DNA from: an uncultured Oscillospiraceae bacterium
Lineage (GTDB): Bacteria; Bacillota; Clostridia; Oscillospirales; Ruminococcaceae
Length of the DNA stretch: 6,071 nucleotides
Assembly: GCA_905212515.1 (NCBI GenBank)
Contig: CAJMEU010000162.1
Coordinates: forward strand, 1-6,071
Direction of reading: 5' to 3'
The translations under genes were made by a program, and so were the position numbers. How positions within the stretch are numbered: the stretch's first letter is position 1; every line of letters begins with the position of its first letter. The notes under the pieces are model-generated. The model searched no databases. It was given only the letters and a program-made list of their open reading frames with translations, and was not told the DNA's origin. This document shows positions 1-5,156 of this stretch, piece by piece.

Positions 1-45
1 GCATCTTTTTTTGGGGCTATAAGGAAAAATTCTTCCCCTGCGGAT
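1..45. other. Left-edge non-coding stretch
   Basis: No gene is visible here. A run of eight T at 5-12 follows GCATC at the very edge. It could be the tail of a rightward terminator whose stem lies outside the window, but that cannot be judged from here. GGGG at 13-16 and CCCC at 35-38, with GGAA (23-26) and TTCC (33-36) inside, could fold into a weak interrupted stem. Confidence 0.3.
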
Positions 46-100
46 AAAAAAAAAACGCGGCGCCGCCGGGGTATATAGCCGGGGGGGCGCTTTTTGTTTT
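46..100 (-). terminator. Intrinsic terminator of the regulator-kinase-htrA operon, possibly bidirectional
   Basis: The htrA stop codon ends at 107. On the minus strand, GCGCC (90-86) pairs with GGCGC (64-60), with an inner CCGG/CCGG pair (82-79 with 69-66) around an AT-rich loop. This is followed by four G/C bases and ten T (the A run 46-55 on the plus strand). On the plus strand the same stem is followed by TTTTTGTTTT (91-100), so it could also stop rightward transcripts arriving from outside the window. The stem is imperfect (unequal internal loop), but its placement and T tracts fit an intrinsic terminator. Confidence 0.7.
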
Positions 101-106
101 GAAGCT

Positions 107-1525
107 TCAGTTGCTGCGGCTCTCGGCCAGCACCGCGTCCACGGTGACGACATTGCCGCTGCCGCGCTTTTGGATCTCCAGCCGCACGGTTTCGCCGGGC
201 TTGTGCGTCTCCAGCACATCCAGCAGATCGGACGTGGTTTCCAGCGTTACGCCGTCCGCCGTCAATATCACGTCGCCCACGGTGATGTCGTGGTTGTTCA
301 GGTCGCTGTAATCTTCCACAGATGAAATATATAAGCCCTGGCTGGGCAGGTCGTTGGCAGGGCCTGTGACGGGCGACAGCGCGATTACCATCACGCCCAG
401 TGCCACGCGGTCCTTTACATAGCCGTAGGCAATCAGATCCTCCACCACGGGCTGCGCGTCCGCCGAGGGGATGGCAAAGCCGATGCCCTCAAACATGGAG
501 CTGTTGAGCTTGGCGGAATTGATGCCGATCACCTGACCGAAGCGGTTCACCAGCGCGCCGCCGGAATTGCCGGGGTTGATGGCCGCGGAGGTCTGGATAA
601 GGTTCATCGTGACGACGCTGTTGCCCGCCTGCATGCTGATCTCACGATTGAGGCCGGAGATGATGCCCTGGGTGACGGTGCCGGAGAGCTGTCCGGCCGC
701 ATTGCCGATCGCCACGGCCCGCTCGCCCACCTGCAGGATGTCCGAATCTCCGAAGGAGGCGGGCACCAGCCCGTCCGCCGTGATTTTGACCACGGCCAGG
801 TCCGTACGGGTGTCGGAGCCGACGATCCATGCGTCCAGCTCACGGCCGTCGTCCAGCAGCACGGTAACTGCGGAGGAGCCCTCCACCACATGGGCGTTGG
901 TGACGATGAAGCCGTCCTCGTTGAGAATGATGCCGCTGCCGCTGCCTGCAATGGAAATGCTGCCCGGCTCATATACATTGATGCATACCACGCTGGGGCC
1001 AACGGTCTTGGCAATCTCCACCGTGGAGAGCCCGCCGTCCGCGTCCTCGGGAAGATCCTCGATGGTAAAGCTGGGCACCTCTCCGGGCGTGGGACGCCGG
1101 CGCGCGGCGCCGCCGCTGCGCAGTGCGTCAAAAGCCTCTCCCGCCAGAAAAACGGTGGCGGCAAGCCCCAGGCAAAGCAGAACAGCCACCAGCGGCGCAC
1201 GGTTCCTGCGCCGGCGGGGCGGTTTCCCGCCGGGGACGCCCGGCATCGAGCCGGGCGTCTGATATACATATTGGGGCGCCCGCGGCGGCACGGGGCCGCC
1301 GCCCTGCCCGTAAACGGAGCCGCCGTAGGGCGGGGCGGCGGAGCCCTGTCCGCCATAGGGCGGATAAGGCGGATACTCCATCCCGGGCTGTTGTACATAG
1401 GGCGGGCAGGGCCCGCCGGGTGGCTGCGGATATTGCGGATACTGGCGCTGATCGTTGATTCCCTCTCTCCCTGCCGGGCCTCCCGGCAATGCGCAGCACT
1501 GCGGCCGCGAATATTTCTCTTCCAT
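107..1525 (-). CDS. htrA: HtrA/DegP-type membrane-anchored serine protease with one PDZ domain
   Basis: Surface-exposed quality-control serine protease (S1C family) expected to degrade misfolded exported proteins. Order in the 472-aa product: Pro/Tyr/Gly-rich tail (about 25-100), basic RRRRNR (104-109), one membrane segment (about 110-129), linker, trypsin-like domain (about 170-365), single PDZ domain (about 375-466). The triad is visible: His212 in TNAHVV, Asp242 in RTDLAVVKI, Ser321 in GNSGGALV. The basic stretch before the membrane segment predicts the tail inside and the protease outside; no cleavable signal peptide is seen. It is the last gene of the operon, 19 bases after the kinase stop, so co-expression with the two-component pair is likely. 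The start is doubtful: ATG 1525 has only GAGG two bases before it, and residues 1-22 look non-native. An in-frame ATC at 1459 preceded by GGGAG fits better. Family assignment is firm; the N-terminus is not. Confidence 0.95.
   Translation of the reverse strand: MEEKYSRPQCCALPGGPAGREGINDQRQYPQYPQPPGGPCPPYVQQPGMEYPPYPPYGGQGSAAPPYGGSVYGQGGGPVPPRAPQYVYQTPGSMPGVPGGKPPRRRRNRAPLVAVLLCLGLAATVFLAGEAFDALRSGGAARRRPTPGEVPSFTIEDLPEDADGGLSTVEIAKTVGPSVVCINVYEPGSISIAGSGSGIILNEDGFIVTNAHVVEGSSAVTVLLDDGRELDAWIVGSDTRTDLAVVKITADGLVPASFGDSDILQVGERAVAIGNAAGQLSGTVTQGIISGLNREISMQAGNSVVTMNLIQTSAAINPGNSGGALVNRFGQVIGINSAKLNSSMFEGIGFAIPSADAQPVVEDLIAYGYVKDRVALGVMVIALSPVTGPANDLPSQGLYISSVEDYSDLNNHDITVGDVILTADGVTLETTSDLLDVLETHKPGETVRLEIQKRGSGNVVTVDAVLAESRSN
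1318..1448 (-). repeat. Degenerate short tandem repeats encoding the Pro-Tyr-Gly-rich tail of HtrA
   Basis: Short near-repeats lie within the htrA reading frame. CGCCGTAGGGCGG (1321-1333) and CGCCATAGGGCGG (1351-1363) differ by one base and are 30 bases apart; both encode PPYGG. Around 1362-1376 and 1426-1443 there are tandem copies of a unit reading TATCCGC on the coding strand, giving YPPYPPYGG and QYPQYPQ. Unit length is a multiple of three, so gain or loss of copies would keep the frame. The product is a flexible, low-complexity cytoplasmic segment. Confidence 0.6.
1472..1503 (-). other. Two adjacent inverted repeats near the htrA start
   Basis: TGCCGGG (1472-1478) and CCCGGCA (1482-1488) form a perfect 7-bp inverted repeat around three bases. 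Next to it, CGCAG (1492-1496) and CTGCG (1499-1503) form a second perfect arm pair around two bases. If htrA starts at ATG 1525 these are codons; if it starts near 1459 they lie in the kinase-htrA spacer just upstream of the GGGAGAGAGGGA sequence (1471-1460), where they could affect translation. There is no T tract after them, so they are not a terminator. Confidence 0.45.
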
Positions 1526-1544
1526 GCCTCATGCGGCGCGGTGG

Positions 1545-3023
1545 TCACTGATCCTTGAGCTTGCCGCCCTTAATGGGCGAAGAAGGCGGCGCGGGCAACG
1601 TGAACAGGAATTCGCAGTATTCGCCCTCCTTGCTGTCCACCCAGATCTTGCCGCCGGACAAATTGATGAGGACTTTGCAGATATGCAGACCCAGGCCGCT
1701 TCCGGTGGTGTTCAGCCCACGGCTTTTGTCTTCCTTGTAAAAGCGGTCGAACACATAAGGCAGCGCCTCGGGCGCAATACCCGCGCCTGTGTTGCGCACG
1801 CCTACGGTAACGGCGCCCTTGCTCTGTGTGACGGAAAAACGGATCTCCCCGCCCACATTGCAGAACTTGATAGCGTTGTCCACCAGATTGTAGATGACCT
1901 GGTACACCAGATCCTGATCCGCCAGAACCAAGGTCTTGGTTGGGGCGAAGCCGCTGATTTGGATGTTGTTGGCCTCCAGCCGCTGTTCCGCGCCGAACAC
2001 CACGCTGGTGATGCTCTCCCAGATATCATAGGTAGTGGCGTTTACTTTATACTCCCCGGCCTCCAGCTTGGTGATGTCCAGCATGTTCTTGATGAGACGC
2101 GTCAGGCGGCCCACCTCCTGAGAGACAATGCCCAGGTAGTGGTTCTGGTTTTCGGGCGGGATGGTGCCGTCCAGCATGCCGTCGATAAAGCCCTTGATGG
2201 TGGTCATGGGCGTGCGCAGCTCGTGAGCGATATTGCCCATGAAGCTGCGGCGGGACTGGTCGATTTTTTCCAGGCTGCCGGCCATGGTGTTAAAGGTCTC
2301 GGCCAGCTGGGCCAGCTCATCGTCGCCCTCCACGGGCACGCGGGCGGAAAAATCTCCGCCGCCGAACTTTTTCGCGGCGTCCGAAATGCGGCGCAGCGGC
2401 GTGGTCATGCGGTTGGTCAGCACGATGGAAAGCACGCTGGATACCATCAGCATCAGCCCGGCGGAGAGGATGAACGTAGAGAACAGGTTTGCCAGGTATT
2501 CCGTGAGGCTGTCGGCGTTTGCCCCCGCGAACACAAAGCCCTGGAGCATGCCTTTCTCGTCGAGAATGGGCTTGCCCGCGATGTAATATCGGCTGCTGAA
2601 GATACCGCCCAAAGTGCCCATTTCGTCGTAAATGCCCCGGCTGTATGTGGCATTGCACGTTTTTACAGACACTTCCATGCCCTGATATTCCGACGGGATG
2701 GAAAGCACCACGGAGCCGTAGGCGTCCGTCACAAGGATGCTCTTTCCGGCGGCGCGGGCCGTCAGCGTGATGCCCCTTTTGATATCCTCCACATCCAGCC
2801 CGGCGGCTTCGGCGGCTTCGGCCCTTTTTTCAACGATGCCGTCATCCGCGGCTTCCTGCATGGCGAGGATGGCGTTGTCGATGGTCTGGATCAGGGCGGT
2901 GCCGTTTTCTTCGCGGAAGTAGCCCATGGCCAGATACATCTGAATAAAGCCCATCACGGCGATGCTGCAGATGAGCAGGACTGCCGTGGAATAAAAATAC
3001 CGCGTGGTGATGCTTTTGCGCAC
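1545..3023 (-). CDS. Membrane sensor histidine kinase (HAMP, HisKA, HATPase) paired with the upstream response regulator
   Basis: Sensor kinase of a two-component pair, 492 aa from the GTG start. Order: TM1 (about 10-32), extracytoplasmic region of about 145 residues whose fold I read as PAS/Cache-like (inference from alternating hydrophobic strands), TM2 (about 180-202), HAMP (about 203-256), HisKA with H-box FMGNIAHELRTPM and phospho-acceptor His267, then the ATPase domain: N-box YNLVDNAIKF (Asn383), G1 box NTGAGI, F-box FDRFYKEDKS, G2 box GSGLGLHI. The G1 box has Asn411 where most kinases have the adenine-contacting Asp. I chose GTG 3023 because GAAAGGGGGG (3040-3031) sits seven bases before it. 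An in-frame ATG at 3074 overlaps the regulator stop as ATGA and would add 17 residues, but these (TAGRGPRHAGRKGG) look non-coding and that site has only a weak ribosome binding site. The order regulator, kinase, HtrA suggests an envelope-stress role. Confidence 0.93.
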   Translation of the reverse strand: MRKSITTRYFYSTAVLLICSIAVMGFIQMYLAMGYFREENGTALIQTIDNAILAMQEAADDGIVEKRAEAAEAAGLDVEDIKRGITLTARAAGKSILVTDAYGSVVLSIPSEYQGMEVSVKTCNATYSRGIYDEMGTLGGIFSSRYYIAGKPILDEKGMLQGFVFAGANADSLTEYLANLFSTFILSAGLMLMVSSVLSIVLTNRMTTPLRRISDAAKKFGGGDFSARVPVEGDDELAQLAETFNTMAGSLEKIDQSRRSFMGNIAHELRTPMTTIKGFIDGMLDGTIPPENQNHYLGIVSQEVGRLTRLIKNMLDITKLEAGEYKVNATTYDIWESITSVVFGAEQRLEANNIQISGFAPTKTLVLADQDLVYQVIYNLVDNAIKFCNVGGEIRFSVTQSKGAVTVGVRNTGAGIAPEALPYVFDRFYKEDKSRGLNTTGSGLGLHICKVLINLSGGKIWVDSKEGEYCEFLFTLPAPPSSPIKGGKLKDQ

Positions 3024-3043
3024 GGGCGCACCCCCCTTTCTTC

Positions 3044-3053
3044 CGGCATGCCG
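3044..3053. repeat. 10-bp palindrome CGGCATGCCG, copy between regulator and kinase
   Basis: A perfect 10-bp palindrome in the 47-base gap between the regulator stop (3071) and the kinase GTG (3023), just upstream of the GGGGGG ribosome binding site. An identical copy lies in the regulator's leader at 3804-3813. It could be a protein-binding site, a small hairpin or coincidence. Confidence 0.35.
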
Positions 3054-3070
3054 CGGACCCCGGCCCGCCG

Positions 3071-3760
3071 TCATTCTTTCACTTCAAATTTATAGCCCAC
3101 GCCCCAGACGGTCTTTAAACTCCACTGGTCGCTGGTGTTTTCAAGCTTTTCGCGCAGACGCTTCACGTGTACGTCGATGGTGCGGGAATCGCCGTAGTAT
3201 TCAAAACCCCATACCTCGTCCAGCAGCTGGTTGCGGGTGAATACCCGGTTGGGATGGCTGGCCAGATAATACAAAAGCTCCAGTTCCTTGGGCGGCGCGT
3301 CCACTACCTGGCCGTTCACCTTCAGCTCATAGCGCGTCAAGTCCACCGAGAGCTTATCATAGCTGATGACGCCGTCGGGCTGGGCCTCGGCGGGCGTGCA
3401 GCGGCGCAGCACGGCTTTGATGCGCGCCACCACTTCTTTGGAGTCGAACGGCTTTACTACATAGTCGTCCGCACCCAGCTCCAGGCCGAGCACCTTGTCG
3501 AAGGTCTCGCCTTTAGCCGTGAGCATGATAACGGGTGTGTTGTCCGCCGCGCGGATGCGGCGGCACACCTCCCAGCCGTCCATTTTGGGCATCATCACGT
3601 CCAGCAGCACCATGTTGGGCTTTTCCTTTTCAAACGCGGCCACGGCGGCCTCGCCATCGTTGGCGATCACCGTCTCATAGCCCTCCTTGGCCAGGTACAG
3701 GCGCAGCAGCTCACAGATATTTTTGTCGTCGTCCGCGATCAGAATTTTCTCGTTCGCCAT
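3071..3760 (-). CDS. OmpR/PhoB-family response regulator, WalR-like
   Basis: DNA-binding response regulator of 229 aa, a full-length family member. The receiver domain (about 4-118) has the acidic pocket at Asp10-Asp11, phospho-acceptor Asp54 in LLDVMMPKMDG, Thr81 and Lys103 (VVKPF). The winged-helix domain (about 130-227) contains the conserved PPKELELLYYLASHP and VFTRNQLLDEVWG blocks and the recognition helix region RTIDVHVKRLREKLE, closest in style to WalR/PhoB-type regulators. The start is well supported: AAAGGAG (3775-3769) lies eight bases before ATG. It is the first gene of the leftward operon and is phosphorylated presumably by the kinase encoded next. A TGT-N8-TGT direct repeat of WalR-box type lies in its own promoter region at 3850-3866, so autoregulation is plausible but unproved. 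The target regulon cannot be read from this window. Confidence 0.96.
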   Translation of the reverse strand: MANEKILIADDDKNICELLRLYLAKEGYETVIANDGEAAVAAFEKEKPNMVLLDVMMPKMDGWEVCRRIRAADNTPVIMLTAKGETFDKVLGLELGADDYVVKPFDSKEVVARIKAVLRRCTPAEAQPDGVISYDKLSVDLTRYELKVNGQVVDAPPKELELLYYLASHPNRVFTRNQLLDEVWGFEYYGDSRTIDVHVKRLREKLENTSDQWSLKTVWGVGYKFEVKE

Positions 3761-3767
3761 GGGTCAC

Positions 3768-3775
3768 ACTCCTTT
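3768..3775 (-). promoter_or_regulatory. Ribosome binding site of the response regulator
   Basis: On the minus strand AAAGGAGT is followed by TGACCC and then the ATG at 3760. It is a near-perfect Shine-Dalgarno at normal spacing and decides the start. Confidence 0.85.
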
Positions 3776-3783
3776 ATTCCCCT

Positions 3784-3841
3784 GTACCGCGCCCGTTTTT
3801 GCGCGGCATGCCGTATGCGGTGTACCGCAGATGCTCTGCGG
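3784..3841 (-). other. Hairpin-rich 5' leader of the regulator operon
   Basis: Upstream of the regulator there are three perfect 6-bp stems within 58 bases. CCGCAG (3825-3830) pairs with CTGCGG (3836-3841), loop 5. TGCGGT (3816-3821) pairs with ACCGCA (3824-3829), loop 2, and shares bases with the first, so the two exclude one another. CCGCGC (3787-3792) pairs with GCGCGG (3801-3806), loop 8. TGTACCGC occurs twice (3783-3790 and 3821-3828), and the palindrome CGGCATGCCG lies at 3804-3813. No known riboswitch consensus was recognised. Some pairing is expected in GC-rich DNA, so a regulatory role is inference. Confidence 0.4.
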
Positions 3842-3849
3842 GGCGCAGA

Positions 3850-3866
3850 AAAACAGCAGTTTGACA
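3850..3866 (-). promoter_or_regulatory. Candidate WalR-type operator (TGTCAA-N5-TGTTTT)
   Basis: On the minus strand TGTCAA (3866-3861), ACTGC, then TGTTTT (3855-3850) form two direct half-sites five bases apart. The known WalR box is two TGTWAH hexamers separated by five bases; each half here matches five of six positions. It begins two bases downstream of the leftward TATAAT (3874-3869), a place where binding would be expected to repress. The same bases read TTGACA on the plus strand, which looks like a -35 element but lacks a -10 partner at 16-19 bases. Confidence 0.4.
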
Positions 3867-3868
3867 AT

Positions 3869-3883
3869 ATTATACGATATAAT
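3869..3883. promoter_or_regulatory. Mirror pair of -10 hexamers in a 15-bp palindrome; likely promoter of the regulator operon
   Basis: ATTATA (3869-3874), CGA, TATAAT (3878-3883) form a perfect inverted repeat. It places one consensus TATAAT on each strand, facing away from each other. The leftward hexamer would start transcription near 3862, about 100 bases before the regulator. Neither has a good -35 at 17 bases: the leftward one has TTTTTT (3897-3892) and the rightward one AGCAGT (3855-3860). This AT-rich island stands out in otherwise GC-rich DNA. A second inverted repeat, TTATAC (3870-3875) and GTATAA (3887-3892), overlaps it. Confidence 0.5.
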
Positions 3884-3890
3884 TGTGTAT

Positions 3891-3926
3891 AAAAAAAGTC
3901 CTGCGGGAGCTCCCGCGCAGTTTTTT
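3891..3926. terminator. Terminator-like hairpin with A and T tracts, lying between divergent genes
   Basis: CTGCGGGAGCTCCCGCGCAG (3901-3920) contains the perfect 14-bp palindrome GCGGGAGCTCCCGC. It is preceded by seven A (3891-3897) and followed by six T (3921-3926), so it has intrinsic-terminator form on both strands. It sits upstream of both neighbouring genes, so it ends neither one's mRNA. It may insulate the two promoters, end a very short RNA from the rightward TATAAT, or act as an attenuator. Confidence 0.6.
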
Positions 3927-3948
3927 GGGGTGCTCCGCGTCCGGCGCA

Positions 3949-3978
3949 TTGCGCGCAGGGCTGCCTGTATGGTAGAAT
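3949..3978 (+). promoter_or_regulatory. Likely promoter of ychF-mtnN (extended -10)
   Basis: TGG followed by TAGAAT (3970-3978) is an extended -10 element matching five of six hexamer positions. A weak -35, TTGCGC (3949-3954), lies 18 bases upstream. Start of transcription would be near 3985, giving a leader of about 47 bases. It lies beyond the terminator-like hairpin, so that hairpin would not interrupt this transcript. Confidence 0.5.
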
Positions 3979-3993
3979 AATCAAAGATATACC

Positions 3994-4009
3994 CGGGGCT
4001 GCCGCCCCG
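3994..4009 (+). other. Perfect 6-bp hairpin in the ychF leader
   Basis: CGGGGC (3994-3999), loop TGCC, GCCCCG (4004-4009), ending seven bases before the AGAGGAAGG ribosome binding site (4017-4025). It has no T tract, so it is not a terminator. It may stabilise the 5' end or tune translation. Confidence 0.45.
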
Positions 4010-4031
4010 CTTGAGAAGAGGAAGGTTTTAT

Positions 4032-5144
4032 ATGAAGCTTGGAATCGTAGGCCTGCCGAACGTCGGCAAGAGCACGCTGTTCAACGCCATCACCAGCACC
4101 AAAAATGCCGCTGCGGCGAACTATCCGTTCTGCACCATCGACCCGAATACCGGCGTCGTGCCCGTGCCGGACGCCCGGCTGGACAAGCTGGCTGAAATTT
4201 GGGACACCAATAAAAAAACGCCCGCCATCGTGGAATTTGTGGACATCGCCGGTTTGGTGAAGGGTGCGTCCAAAGGCGAGGGACTGGGCAATAAATTTTT
4301 GGGCAACATCCGCGAATGCGACGCCATCGTGCATGTGGTGCGCTGCTTTGAAGGCACGGACATTGTGCATGTGGAAGGCAATGTGGACCCGGTGCGGGAC
4401 ATTGAGACCATTGATACAGAGCTGATCCTGAGCGACCTGGAGGTCGTTTCCAACCGTGCGGCGCGTATGGCCAAGGCGGGCAAGACCGGAGACAAAAAGG
4501 CGCTGGCCAGCGCCGCATGGCTGAGCGCGCTGGAGGAGCATCTGGGCGCGGGCAAAAATGCGCGCACCTTCCCGCTGGACGAGGCCGACGAGGACCAGGT
4601 GCTGCAGATGCGCGAAATGGGCCTGTTGACGGCAAAGCCTGTCATCTATGCGGCCAATATGAGCGAGGACGATCTGATGGAGGGAATGCTGGGCAATCCG
4701 CATTACCAGACCGTGAAAAAGCTGGCCCTGGACGAAGGCGCGGAGTGCATCCCCATTTGTGCCAAAACCGAGGAGGATATCGCGGATTACACGCCCGAGG
4801 AGAAAAAGGAATTCCTGGCGGAGATGGGCATTGAGGCCACGGGCCTGGACAACCTCATCAAGGCCAGCTACGGCCTGCTGGGACTTATCAGCTTTTTGAC
4901 GGACGGTAAAAAGGAATGCCGCGCCTGGACCATCCGCCGCGGTACCAAGGCCCCTCAGGCCGCAGGGAAGATCCATTCCGATTTTGAGCGCGGCTTCATC
5001 CGCGCCAGCGTGGTGAAATACGACGACCTCGCCGCCTGCGGTTACAGCATGGCCAACGTGAAGGCCAAGGGCCTGCAGCGCACCGAGGGCAAGGAATATG
5101 TGGTGCAGGACGGGGACATCATTGAGTTCCTGTTCAATGTGTGA
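4032..5144 (+). CDS. ychF: YchF/OLA1-family P-loop ATPase
   Basis: Obg-related P-loop NTPase of the YchF/OLA1 subfamily, which binds ribosomes and prefers ATP to GTP; family studies link it to translation and to stress (notably oxidative) responses. The 370-aa length is typical. The P-loop GLPNVGKST is at 7-15, switch II DIAGLVKGAS at 71-80, and the G4 position reads NMSE (209-212) instead of NKxD, the change that removes guanine specificity in this family. A helical insert spans roughly 125-200, and the C-terminal TGS domain (about 285-368) contains RRGTKAPQAAGKIHSDFERGF-type family residues. ATG 4032 is preceded by AGAGGAAGG at proper spacing and gives the canonical MKLGIVG N-terminus; an upstream TTG at 4011 would only add seven residues unlike the family. 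It heads the rightward operon and is followed by mtnN after 12 bases. Assignment is firm; the physiological role remains general. Confidence 0.97.
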   Translation: MKLGIVGLPNVGKSTLFNAITSTKNAAAANYPFCTIDPNTGVVPVPDARLDKLAEIWDTNKKTPAIVEFVDIAGLVKGASKGEGLGNKFLGNIRECDAIVHVVRCFEGTDIVHVEGNVDPVRDIETIDTELILSDLEVVSNRAARMAKAGKTGDKKALASAAWLSALEEHLGAGKNARTFPLDEADEDQVLQMREMGLLTAKPVIYAANMSEDDLMEGMLGNPHYQTVKKLALDEGAECIPICAKTEEDIADYTPEEKKEFLAEMGIEATGLDNLIKASYGLLGLISFLTDGKKECRAWTIRRGTKAPQAAGKIHSDFERGFIRASVVKYDDLAACGYSMANVKAKGLQRTEGKEYVVQDGDIIEFLFNV

Positions 5145-5149
5145 GGAGG
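5143..5149 (+). promoter_or_regulatory. Ribosome binding site of mtnN overlapping the ychF stop
   Basis: GAGGAGG begins inside the ychF TGA (5142-5144) and lies seven bases before ATG 5157. Ribosomes finishing ychF would expose or re-use it, so translational coupling is likely. Confidence 0.85.
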
Positions 5150-5156
5150 CGCCGCT

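Noticed and set aside
3023..3074. Kinase start at ATG 3074 overlapping the regulator stop
   Set aside because: ATGA overlaps are common, but the added 17 residues look like translated spacer and GTG 3023 has a far stronger ribosome binding site. It is kept as an alternative, not excluded.
1455..3095. A 546-codon open frame on the plus strand, antisense to the kinase
   Set aside because: It mirrors a well-supported kinase gene and has a His/Gln/Ala-rich composition typical of antisense frames in GC-rich genes. No domain is recognisable and no ribosome binding site supports it.
3861..3883. TTGACA...TATAAT as a plain sigma-A promoter on the plus strand
   Set aside because: Both hexamers are perfect, but only 11 bases separate them, too few for a -35/-10 pair. 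The next fair -10 (TATAAA at 3888) is 21 bases away.
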